DNA of 64,000 nt from Bisporella sp. PMI_857 (taxonomy: Eukaryota; Ascomycota; Leotiomycetes; Helotiales; Helotiaceae). The DNA lies in assembly GCA_021307315.1 (NCBI GenBank), contig JAJSPD010000048.1:62001-126000 (forward strand). The letters run 5' to 3'. Below are positions 48,901 through 58,856 of the stretch, piece after piece (the stretch's first letter is position 1; each line of letters opens with the position of its first letter). The position numbers and the translations under genes were made by a program. A model generated the notes under the pieces. The model saw nothing but the letters and a program-made list of their open reading frames with translations, was not told the origin of the DNA and did not search any database.

Positions 48901-49070
48901 GCTGCCGCTGGTGCGGTTCCGCTTTCGTCCTTAGAACCTGCTAAAGCTTTGGCACCAGCACCATCTTGCTTTGCAAGACCTCCAGCTTGTGGAGGTGGTG
49001 CAACGGCGAGCGCTGCTGCATTTGATATGAAAAGAGTGGCGAAAACAAAAATCAAATGATAACGCGCCAT
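42930..49070 (-). CDS. giant Ser-Asp/Ser-Glu repeat cell-wall protein with CBM19-like motif
   Basis: Model complement(join(42930..48029,48121..48229,48340..48402,48508..49070)), about 1944 aa, all phases closing. Signal peptide at the ATG 49070: MARYHLIFVFATLFISNAAA. Exons 1-3 encode Ala/Gly/Asp-rich repeats (GADAK, QASAGKGD). The start of exon 4 has a cysteine motif at residues about 283-317, GTSCTTEGQYNCVCG then FQQCASGKW and AAGTKC, resembling carbohydrate-binding module family 19 (chitin). Then follow Pro/Ala- and Thr/Ser-rich spacer and hundreds of pentapeptides SSSDS/SSSES (residues about 700-1390). Five dispersed SGxGT(F/Y)xDPY motifs come next, then a Ser/Thr mucin-like tail. The end, SGATYFNGAFLCVSVVGV, is a typical GPI-anchor signal. 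I infer a heavily O-glycosylated wall stalk or adhesin. The large open frame on the opposite strand is a by-product of the repeat. Confidence 0.85.
44620..46660. repeat. 15-bp coding minisatellite encoding SD/SE pentapeptides
   Basis: Tandem, imperfect 15-bp units (plus strand GAATCTGACGAGCTT and variants such as GACTCTGATGAACTG) continue for about 2 kb within exon 4 of the wall-protein gene. They are densest from about 44640 to 45660, with higher-order blocks repeated nearly exactly (for example 44762-44880 against 44882-45020, and 45280-45400 against 45400-45530). All indels keep the frame, so unit number can change without breaking the protein. Length polymorphism between strains is expected. 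Assemblies from short reads may be wrong here. Confidence 0.9.
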
Positions 49071-49742
49071 GATCAAAAACGAAAAAAGGAAATAAGAAAG
49101 ACGGAGGAAATGTGATCGATCAAGGAGAAACTCCAAGTACGATCACTAAAATAATGATGGAGAGTAAAAAACATCGCCAAGAAGGGAAATGCAGTATATA
49201 TGAAGGTTTGGAAACAAAACAGGATCTGTCCGAGAGAATCGGGATGAAAGGAATTGGATCTGGCTGCTGGAGGAAGACAGTGAAGTATGGGTAAGGGTCT
49301 CTCTTTGGGTACGAAAATCGTCATCCAACCGTGGATAGGATCTAGAGACCCCCCGAGGATCAAATATCTGCCAATTAGAATGGATGCACGCGTGTGAGAG
49401 TACCGATACTAGTGTTGGAAGAGACTGTTGTTGATTGGTATAATATGTGGCTGTGCTTGCCATGATTGAGCCCGGAGGATTTTTGGGATTCATTCCGGGA
49501 TGCGATGCCTCACAAGAATATAAGCAATTGTCCCACCCGCAGTTGAAGCTTACGTCCGACAATGACAACAACAACAACATTGCGCTCGATGGCACGGAGC
49601 GGCATGTTGATTGAAGGTGATTACCAAGTTGAATTAAGAGTCATGAATAGAAATGAAAGAATCGCCAGGATGAGATGTGGTGTTGCCTTGACCACTGCCA
49701 AGCCGGGAGCTAGATCAAGCGAGGCGCGCGTATTGTAGTGAT

Positions 49743-49750
49743 ATCACGTG
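49743..49750 (-). promoter_or_regulatory. CACGTGAT element (minus strand)
   Basis: ATCACGTG on the plus strand, continuing to ATCACGTGAC; upstream of the wall-protein gene. Confidence 0.4.
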
Positions 49751-49847
49751 ACAAATCAACTCTTCTCGACAACTAAGCGGCAAAGTTGGCAGCATAAAAA
49801 TGCAAATAGAAATTCTATGTGCATATAACGATGGAAAAGGCTATAGA

Positions 49848-49855
49848 CACGTGAC
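49848..49855 (+). promoter_or_regulatory. CACGTGAC element
   Basis: Second octamer about 100 bp from the first, same intergenic region. Confidence 0.4.
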
Positions 49856-50421
49856 TATATTTGATGCCAAGTTCCTCTGCCCAATCATACCCCTTGAACG
49901 ATCCTTCTTCCTCAGCCACTTCTCTGCTTTCAAAGTCAACAATCCAATTTAAAACGAGCGTCTCTTCCAGGGGGCGAAGGCTCTATGACTCCATCATCAG
50001 GCTGTCCCAGTTCGAGCGGGCCTACGTAGAACGATCCTGCTTCACACAGAGGATGTGACGACGGACCGAGAACCATGAGTTGCAAGTGCCAAAACATTTA
50101 ATATCTGGTCTCCGTTGTTAAGTCTATCCAGAACTGTAATCTTGACAGGCTGTATTATACGGTGGTGGTTACACGATCCTCAAGGTTTGAGACGCGTCCT
50201 TCGGCATGCATGTTCTTGTTCTTTACTGTCTGTGACTTGTCATTGTTTAACCCATATTGTTTTCTTAACAAACTATGTCAACTACGTCATACTTGAACTT
50301 TTAAGCAAATCTCATCCATAACCACCATCTCCGATTCTGTGAGCGGGGGAGCGTGCCAGAATCACGATCGCCTTCTAGGCTATAACTAATAGAAAACCCA
50401 GACAATGTCTCGCTTTGGCAA

Positions 50422-53400
50422 CTAAACCATAGATCCCGTTACAGGTTCCCGCTTGACTTTCCGGCGCTTATTCTCAGATAAGCGCTGAGCGGCCTTATAG
50501 CTTTCGAGTCGTCTTTTCTCCATCAGTCGCGCCTCCGCGGCCTCGATTTTCCTTTTCGTGGAAGAGAGGCCGGAATGATTAGTTGAGGATTTCCCTATTA
50601 GCTTCTTGTAAAATGATATCGCAGCATGAAACGTTTCGCTGAATCCCAGAACTATCCCGAACGCAAATACCACATATGCGACAGGAACTACGCAAATGTT
50701 AGCCTGTTTCATTTGTCGATGCTTGTCGACCTACGTATGATTCTCAGATCTGCAACTTTAGTTACGTGGACGGTGAGCGTGAGGTATATGAGTGGCAGCT
50801 GCAGAAAATTAGAGTTTGTCTGATCTCCTTAAATTTCATACACCCACAAAGATAAGTGAGGCTACAGTCAGGGTAGTGAGGGACCTTTGCTGGTTCTCGG
50901 CAGATGTTGCAGCGCGCAAGGATGCTTTGGCTTCGATCATTGCGACCCTGTTGAGATTAAGTGCGTTATATTGCTCCATCTGCTTTGCAGTCAGAGAAAG
51001 GTCTCAATACGCGGAAGGTGGAACATGTTACCTTGAACATCAAAAGGTTGCCCTCTCTACGCAAATCTTCAAGCAATTCTTGGCGATTGTTGAGGTCGCG
51101 TAAGCCGCTTCCCCAACCTTCATTTTGACCCTCAAACTGTTTGAAGACTCTCTCTTGCTCTCTGAAAACATCTAACATGCTCTCTAATTCTTGCAAAATC
51201 GTGTAGATTTCGTGAAACATCTGTCGTACTGATTTGTCGCCATTAGAATCAAGGATTTTGTCTTCTAGTATTATTTGATGCATGTCAAATGTTCGTGACT
51301 TTTTGATACATTGTATTAGCAGATCTGTTCGACTGCAGTGAGTTTTTATACGCACGATGTATCCAAGATTTCTTGCGTAGCCCTCCAAAACACCAGAGAG
51401 CTCGTTAGGAAATTTAGGAACGTCAAGGAGTGCGCCAGAGCACTCATTCATAATACGTTTTGCAAGGTCGTACACTGTGATATCTCTCCCCATTGTATGA
51501 GCCGATAACTTGAGAATCTCCCGTTTAATGCTTTCATGCACGCTTAAGTGCTTATGACCTGTGGGTTCCCCCCAGAAGCTAGTAATGACCGTGCCTAAAG
51601 ACAGCTTAGTGATATAAAGACACTTAGGTCATTGTGATACATACTTTCATCCAGTATCCACATCCAAAGTTGATCTACAACGATAACTCTTTTTGGGCTA
51701 TCAAGACGGGTATGAAATTTGGTCATGAACGGAGGACCTTGGTGTGAGTACTGCGCTAAACTCCTAGGGGCATGTAAGGGTGGCTCGTTGTAAAGATATC
51801 CAACGAGCAAAGCCTCGTTTTTAGCAAACATGAATCTTTTGTACAAATCTGCTGCCAGCATCAAGAAATTGCCAAGTCCGGACCCCATTTTGAACTTGGT
51901 TCTATCATTTCTAGATTCAGACACTGGAGATTCTTGTCTTCCTCGTCTCCACCTCTCCTCAGCATAGTTAGTTGCACTTTGTGCCATTTCCCAGAAAGTG
52001 GGCGTCTCCCAATGAAGAAAGGGTATCTGAGGTTTGTTAGGTCTTTCAGCTCGTCATCAGTTAGCAATACCTACAAAAATGGCAATGTGGCCTTTTGTCT
52101 CTGTAGTTATGAGCATGGTTAAAAAGAATTATTCGTTCATGCAAGCGTACCTTGGGATGGCAGATAGCCTGACTCCATGAACTTGGAGCTTGAGACACCA
52201 CGCTCTCTTCCACGCCATTTCTCATGCGATAAGACTGTACCTGAGCCAGTGCGCGATTCATAGCGTCTGGACGTCTTTTTATATTGATTGTTGATAGTGC
52301 CCGGGTCTTCAGCATAGTAAACGGCAATAATGTCCTAGAACATATTAGCATGAGTCTAGGATAAGAAGTTCAAGATAACAACTTCGATCCAAGACATATT
52401 GTTGGCCGGAACATGAATGTATGTCAAGCCGGCCATTACGTTCTCATTCACGATATCTAGCAGTTTTTTCGAGTGCAGGATATCGGAAATTTTAATCCTC
52501 TCAATTTTAGCTCGTTCCGTCACACCAGGTCTCTGTTTCTTCTCGATTTGGATGATACTGGCATAGCAAATCTCCCCTGCACCTCTGATTCCTTTGACAT
52601 TTGGACTCTGTTCGTGTTTTATGTGCGTTGCCATCATCCTAGGCAGGCTTCCCATTCGCCGCCTAGCACTATAACGCCAATAATTTATAGCGTCCTCAAT
52701 ATCTTTAACTAATGGTCGTAGAATCTCCGAAGGGTTATCTCTCAAATACTGAATCTCTCGAAGTTTTCGTAGGGTAAACTTCTTTTCAAAAGGCAACATC
52801 TTAAGCAAGATATTCTGACGATTTCGGAATTCACTCGAAGAAAACACAAGCCAACGCGCAACAGGTACATCTATCTCTCCACTGTAGTCTTCTGCTGTGT
52901 CAGTTACATCCTTGCCAATCGCCAAATGTCTCGGCGGTCCCTTTGGAGGTGATATCTGTTGTGTGGGATCTTCGGAATTGTTTCCCTCCTTCTGTTTTGG
53001 TGTTTCGTGGGATATATTAACTCTCATAGGGGTGGAGCCATATCTACGTTTTCTAAGCTCGCTCGTATGTTTCCATAGAAGGTCCTGTTCTGATTTAGGA
53101 ATCCGGCCTTCAACAAGCAGGTATTCAGGATCCTAAGGCATGTCAGTTGTTTTATGAAATAGACTTGCTTCGAATCTTCTACCTCGTCGGACCTGTACTC
53201 GAGTCCGTGGGCTGTCAAGGTTTCGATTGACACATTGGTACGGGATATTCTAGTGTAATTAGACCGGTTGGGTTCAGAAGCTTCTGCGGTGTTATTATCA
53301 ACGTGCAAATCTCGCTGGTCTTCTTCTCTCATAGTCGGAAGTGGCTTTTGAACTCCTTCGCATAACTCTGTATGGAACGCCAAAGCATGCCACGGAAAAT

Positions 53401-54239
53401 TCTTTGAGCAGCGTGGACACACCTCATCAATCGAATTGCGTGAACCAGTATCCTCAGATACAGGTGAGGGACTGGGTATGTCTGCGACTGAGCTGTTACG
53501 GTTAGCCGCTACTTGGGTTCGTATATTCATAACTTTTTGGTGAAAGGTGGTTTCTGTTCCTCTACCCATCAGAACATAAGCATCTTGTATGACTGGCTGT
53601 AGCTCTGCAAGCTCGTAAATAGTAGTTGTAAGGTCGTCGCAGGCTTTCAAAACGTTATCTTCAGCTTTTTGAATGGCTGGTAACAGAGCGCTGTTCAGAT
53701 TAATTCAACCGCTAATAACAACAAGATAAACTTTACCGGCCACTAGAAACCTGGTCTCGGGATATTTGAGCATATTTTCGGATATCCGTTATGTTTTGAA
53801 AGGCAACTGATAAGGAGTTGTGTAGCTGCTCAAACAGTACTGTCAAAGCATGGTTGAGCTTGAGTGAAGTACCGTCTTCAAGGAAAGTTGGAGGAAGGTT
53901 GCCTGTTTCGACCCCGCAGTCAGATATCCAGATATTCAAGCGTAGCCGATGTTCACTCAATCGTTCTTGAATGAGATGAAGTTTTGTTTGCGTGTACGTG
54001 AACTCGATTTTCGATGCGGCCCATGCAGCTTCGAGACAGCATAGAAGATTTCTTGAACATGTGATACACTGTTCACATAGATTGTCGTTTGGAAGAGTTT
54101 CCGTAAACTCGTTTTCTATGAGGCTTTGTCAGTTATCGAATTGGGTATTTGACGGCACATGTATGTTACCAATTTGTCTGGCCGCAGTGCTCGGCTGTTC
54201 ATCCAGGTGAATCTGCTCTCTCAACGGCTGTAACTCCAT
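50422..54239 (-). CDS. C2H2-containing CorA-like membrane protein (fungal signalling type)
   Basis: Ten-exon model complement(join(50422..50703,50766..50798,50848..50979,51032..51594,51645..52049,52151..52334,52383..53132,53183..53690,53737..54115,54170..54239)), 1101 aa; all phases close. Residues 1-180 are the helical N-terminal domain common in fungal ankyrin/NLR-like proteins (RLRLNIWISDCG). A C2H2-like finger follows at about 245 (CPRCSKNFPWHALAFHTELC). Then come DPEYLLVEGRI, VPVARWLVFSSSEFRNRQ, YIHVPANNMSWIE, IPFLHWETPTFWEM and VIVVDQLWMWILDES, blocks seen in fungal CorA-like proteins. Near the end are SLTTLTVASLIFLPLIYLTL and VPVAYVVFAFGIVLGF, two membrane helices, then a basic tail. 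The GMN motif of true Mg2+ channels is absent, so magnesium transport is doubtful. A 33-bp microexon (50766-50798) lies inside the first helix. Start codons of this gene and the HeLo-like gene are 215 bp apart. Confidence 0.82.
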
Positions 54240-54454
54240 GATACTACAAGTTCCTGAATCTATTTTTCATTTGTGAAATGATATGAGGCTGTGGAATAAT
54301 AGAGGTCGTCGCAATCTTGTCCGCAACCGTCCATCATGCACGTGGTCAACATGGCTGAAGCAGGCGACCAATCAGCAACTGAGTCGACTACGAGCTGAAA
54401 ATATAAATGAGCCACCCAACCTGGACTTTCTTTCTAAGATTAACATCCAAGAAA
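54240..54454. promoter_or_regulatory. short bidirectional promoter of the CorA-like / HeLo-like pair
   Basis: Only 215 bp separate the two divergent start codons, so regulation must be shared. It contains a CACGTG core at 54339-54344, near the middle. A TATA box is not obvious. Confidence 0.5.
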
Positions 54455-56340
54455 ATGGAAGCATTCGCAATTTGGGGGTCTATAACAGGGGCAATTGGTG
54501 CAATCAACATTGTCAAGACCTGGATCATAGATCTGAGGGCATACTCACGAGAAGCAAAAGAGGCTGCGGACACCATACAGAAGTTTTGTCATCAATGGGG
54601 TTTATTTGCGGCAGATATCGAGGTATGGAGGAAGCTATGGGGAATCAACGAAGAAGAGGCTGTATCACGACAGTATATCATCGCCCTATGGGGGAAAACG
54701 CCAGGCCAATCCATCGTAGACTATTTGGGATTAATTTACAGCGATATCGAGACTATTAAAGAGGTTCTGACGAAATTTCTCAAAGAAGAAGAGCTACTGG
54801 ACAGATCAAGCTGGAGAAATCAGAACGGCAAATCAATAATGTCCAAGGCACCACTTTTGGGAAGGATCCGTTCCGCCAAGGAAGAAAAGCAAAAGAAGCT
54901 AACTTTCCAGAAGAGGATTGAGTTTGTTTCGTCAACAAGTCCGGAGTTATTTCTGAAGATATCAGCGATCCAGAAGCAAACCACAGATATGAAAGCACTA
55001 GCGAAATCAGCCTTCTTATCCAAATATCCGGAGGCTATGACGGGAGATTCTATTCCAAAGAATAAGCTTGAGGATGTGAAAAAGGTTGTGCTGTTTCAAC
55101 TTGCCTACGAAACAAGGCTGTCTTCCAGGGGCCTGTTTCAATCATGCTACGAGGCGAAGACAGGTACCCTCTCACCTGCTCTAAAGTCCATAAATGGCAT
55201 CAGGAGCTTTAAGCTTGAGATGGATCTGTTACCAAGCGGGGAAATTGATATGGAGACCACAAAGACGAAAGAACTTATTGTCCTACGGTATGAAATGATT
55301 GTGGCAGGTCAAGAAAAGCTCCTGGAGGTTACAGTGAAGGGACCACTTAGCCCCGACGACTCCCCTGCACCACATACTACCAGTGCTGAAAATGTTCACG
55401 AAGTCAGCACTAATTCTAAGACTGTTTATTATCTGGGAGAGAAAGGGTTTTTGGGAGCATGGATTAAGGCTCAAACAACAAAGGACGGTAATTTCCATAT
55501 ACCAGGTAGCAAAGATGGAGCTGCAAGTAATATGCACTCTACAACTTTATTTCGATTTTATGTGCCAGATGACACTAGGCGCATTATTAAGACTAGGTCC
55601 ACGGGAATGGATCAACTGAAGCCACTTCGTGCCCTTCTCTATGATCTCAACATGATACGAAGGGATGCAGCAACATCCCAAGTATTTCCACGCTCAGAGC
55701 GTATCCGCCTAGCATTCAAAATTGTGGAGTGTGGCCTTTTTCTATCAGGCACATCTTGGCTCGCTGAGCTTCGAAGTAGTTGTCTCCAAAGATCGCTGCC
55801 AAATATTGACAGCCGTCGCCACTTTCTTCTGGATACCCCTGCGGCCGCCGTCGACTTTAGTCTTGACGACTTTCGGCGATTTGTTGAACACGCCTTTTCT
55901 ATAGGGATCTTGCTCACAGAAATTGGGACGGGGCGTGTAGTACACGAGATTCCCGGACGTTCCAAGTTATTAGGACAAGGGCTCTCTTTATATGCTGCAG
56001 GAAGCAATCCGCCATCAAATCCAGGACTCCTCACAGGTTCCCAAATTCATAAACTGCTCGTCAGTACAATGGGCGATGATTATGCCAGTGCAGTGAGAGC
56101 ATGTCTAGATACCAGAGAGAGCTGGGCCGATATAGACTGCTGGAAAAATGGTGTTAGACACCCAATAGATCGTCGTACAGAGAGCTATCAAAAGGTCTTA
56201 GCTCGTTATTATTCGGACGTTTATCTTCCGTGAGTGGCCAGGACATTTCCATTATATATCTCTTCTGTTTTCATGCTGATCAATAATGCAGACTTAAAAA
56301 CCTCCAAGACAAAAATTGGCTGGAACAAGCTAAGAGATGA
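54455..56340 (+). CDS. HeLo-like N-terminal / DUF7580 protein
   Basis: Model join(54455..56229,56292..56340), 607 aa; the short last exon adds LKNLQDKNWLEQAKR. I prefer the ATG at 54455 (context AAAATGG) over the in-frame ATG at 54407, because MEAFAIWGSITGAIGAINIV is the expected N-terminus of a HeLo/prion-inhibition-type domain: a hydrophobic Gly-rich helix. This domain covers about residues 1-180 (IDLRAYSREAKEAADTIQKF, YIIALWGKTPGQSIVDYLGL). The C-terminal half (about 430-590) matches the DUF7580/kinase-like C-lobe type: RIRLAFKIVECGLFLSGTSW, FSIGILLTEIGTGR, ARYYSDVYLP. No kinase catalytic residues are seen. HeLo domains in HET-S and HELLP form membrane-attacking cell-death executioners; that role is inferred here, not shown. 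Confidence 0.8.
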
Positions 56341-56501
56341 CAACAATTCTTAAATAGAAATTGAATTGTTCGGCTACGGTGAATCGTCTGAGAATGGGAA
56401 AAATTCTTGGTTCGAAGCCCATAAGTCTATTATTCCTTAAAGCAAGAGCGCAGCTCAAATGGAAGAACAACGCCTTATCCATAGAATTAAATCTTGTTCA
56501 G

Positions 56502-57536
56502 TCAGACATGCGCCTTGATCTGCCTATCGCACCACTCCCACAGCTCGCTACCTTTCCCCTTCTCCAACGCCTCATAGATATCCTCCCTGGGATTCCGCTG
56601 CTGTATCCTACCCCAAGGAATAACGTATGCTCCCTGGGTCTTCTCCGAGATTTCGGGGCTCAGCCCAGCAAATAATTCTGTGTACGCACCCAGCTTAGGT
56701 GGATATAGGAGCCTCCTAACGAAGAACATCATGAGCTGAGACTGAGTGTGGTAGATGTGGGTATTCAGATTTCCCGGATTTTGGACCACGCTGACGATGC
56801 CGTCCTTGCCCCAGCGTCTGCCAACTTCGTCGGCTATCATCCAATTCGCAGCTTTAGAAGTTGCGTAATTGACTCGTGCGTCGTTGGTGCCACCGTTTTC
56901 CAGATCCGTTAGCACATAGCCGCCTAGCGGGGCTTTAGATTCCATGAGCCAAGAGCCAGTCCAGACGACGCGAGCGCTGGTCGTTGGCGCCGAGGAGGCG
57001 GCAGCGCGTAACTGGGGATAAAGCAATTGTGTGAAGAGCAATGGAGCAATGGCATTGACTCCAATGTGAGCCTCAATACCCTGTTTTGTCTTTGAGCCTA
57101 CAGGTACGGCTCCAATACCAGCATTATTCCATAAGACATCGAGCCGAGTCTCTTGCTCTGAGAAGGTTTTCGCCGCGCTTCGTACGATATCTAGGTCATC
57201 AAGATCAAGATGAAGGAATTTCAGACGCGAAGCGCCGGATGGATCGCTAGTGATCACGGTTTTAATGGCTTCTTCGGCACGGTCTTTAGAACGGCTTGCC
57301 ATATAGATTTTTGCGCCGGTAGGGTAAAGAATCTTGATAAGCTCTAAGCCTACGCCCTGATTGCCTATGACGATTCTCAGGGTTAGTTTTCGTATTACAA
57401 TAAGTTTTAGAAACCAATGATAACACTACTTACCACCTGTGATAATAAACACTTTGCCATCTTGCTTGGAGATATGTTCTTCCGTGAAGGTCGGCGCGGG
57501 TGGCTTCCATTGTGTTAACCACGAAGCAAAAGCCAT
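56502..57536 (-). CDS. short-chain dehydrogenase/reductase
   Basis: Model complement(join(56502..57364,57434..57536)), 321 aa; the 69-bp intron (GTAAGT...CATAG) splits the cofactor motif. Exon 1 starts MAFASWLTQWKPPAPTFTEE and ends in KVFIITGG; exon 2 continues NQGVGLELIKILYPTGA, giving TGGNxGxG for NAD(P) binding. Later come LDLDDLDIVRSAA, NNAGIG (structural NNAG) and the active-site YATSKAA (YxxxK) with an upstream Ser (WTGSWLMES). This is a classical/retinol-dehydrogenase-like SDR acting on an unknown alcohol or ketone. It converges with the HeLo-like gene, about 160 bp between stop codons. Confidence 0.92.
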
Positions 57537-57889
57537 CTTTTTTTAAATAGGTGAGAAAGAGCAAAAGATTCTGTGGAAGGGGGAGGTTCAGTGGGGTAAC
57601 AACAGTAAGGTGTGGCAGCTGATTCGGGAAACGGTATTAGGTTCAACTTTTTCTTTTGATCGGTTGTTGGTACACAATTGTCACATGATTGATATCCGAT
57701 CAGATCGATTACTAACCCCGATTAGGATTAGCGACACTTGACCATGACCTACTTCTAACCACCTTTTTTAGCTTTACTTTTTTTTCAGTTTAGTATGTTC
57801 GTAATTGAACCCTTAATATTTAGCTGGCAAAAACGTTAATATTAGTTTTGTAATATAATACTAAATTTGATGACTTTTTAGTGTCACGT

Positions 57890-58020
57890 AATGTGGCCTC
57901 ACCACTAAGCTACGTGATGCGCCTATATAAACACGCAGATAGCTTTTGTTTTTTTAACTTGATCTCTTGTCAATAAGAGTACTGTATTGTATTTAACTCT
58001 ACCGAGTATGTTGCGGGACA
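57890..58020. mobile_element. possible solo LTR remnant
   Basis: The stretch begins TGTCACGTAATG and ends TTGCGGGACA (TG...CA). It contains TATATAAA (about 57923-57930) and CTTGTCAATAAGAG (about 57966-57979) in the order promoter then polyadenylation-like signal. I see no target-site duplication and no second copy in the window. An ordinary promoter is an equally good explanation. Confidence 0.25.
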
Positions 58021-58033
58021 ATACGGTTATTGC

Positions 58034-58043
58034 ATCACGTGAT
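58034..58043. promoter_or_regulatory. ATCACGTGAT palindrome
   Basis: Perfect 10-bp palindrome containing the recurrent CACGTGAT octamer on both strands. Confidence 0.4.
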
Positions 58044-58856
58044 TAAAATAGCCTGACTACATACGTGATAAACACCTCCGAGGTTTGCCAATTTTATAAT
58101 ACAAAACCTTGATTTTAGTAAAATGACGTTACTCGAATCGCTGTAAGAGCAATTAAAAGAAGCATATTTGCTCCTAGATTCGCCGTATTTTTTTTCTGTG
58201 CTTTTAACACTTCAATAGACCCATACTCTTGTAAGGCCACATGACTATATGTGACCATATTTGTTACCCATTCAACAGCTCCGGAAGCTTTGCAGAGGAG
58301 ATACCACAACACATCTACTATTACGAAAGACGCCGGCACATGCTTCAGAGCCTCTGGAATGCGCTGTCCACCGGGAACCGGTTGAATGTGGTCAAATGAG
58401 GCTCTGCGAATCGTTGTAAACGGGATTTCTCCCTCTCCGTTCGCCAATCATGTCGAAATCTTCTCAACCTTGCGTGGACATAATCTTTCCCCTCATCATA
58501 TCTCGGATGCACATGACTGGTTCCCCACTTTCTCCTCGTTGCCTCGTTGCCTCTTGTGCCTCTGTGTTCTGTAGTGATTGGTAGAAATCAAAATAAGCTA
58601 GCATGAGAGCAGGATTGACTGCCTTTTAAAATTCATGATCGAGATGGCCAACTTCACGATGGAGGGTGGTGGGCGAGGCATACTGGCAGTTGGTACCATC
58701 GGAGTCAAAAATCAAATATGGTAGAATAAGTCAAGACGGAACCGAAGGCCAAAGACGAACCAGCGTAGGAACACATACATAAATGGTTGGGCAGCAGCCT
58801 TTTATTCCCCGCATCGCCAGTTGCCTTTCCCGCTGCTCGACGTATTAAGCCTCACC

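Larger units (their letters stand above)
49071..50421. other. intergenic, promoter of the wall-protein gene
   Basis: 1.35 kb between the wall-protein start (-) and the 3' end of the CorA-like gene (-). It holds two E-box-like octamers (49743-49750, 49848-49855) about 680-780 bp upstream of the wall-protein ATG. Short ORFs have no support. Confidence 0.45.
57537..58856. other. AT-rich intergenic region with a possible solo LTR
   Basis: 1.3 kb between two divergent genes (SDR and dioxygenase). The segment about 57760-58110 is clearly more AT-rich than its flanks. It includes an LTR-like stretch (57890-58020) and a 10-bp palindrome ATCACGTGAT (58034-58043). A minus-strand open frame at 58115-58447 lacks an ATG start and is not called. 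Confidence 0.4.

Noticed and set aside
42930..49070. Splitting the Ser-rich locus into two genes (42.9-47.2 kb and 47.2-49.1 kb)
   Set aside because: The frame is continuous from 48029 through 47184 without stop, and the absence of an ATG there makes a second start unnecessary.
58115..58447. 110-codon minus-strand open frame with two hydrophobic segments
   Set aside because: No ATG start in frame, a stop just upstream, no recognisable domain and AT-rich context.
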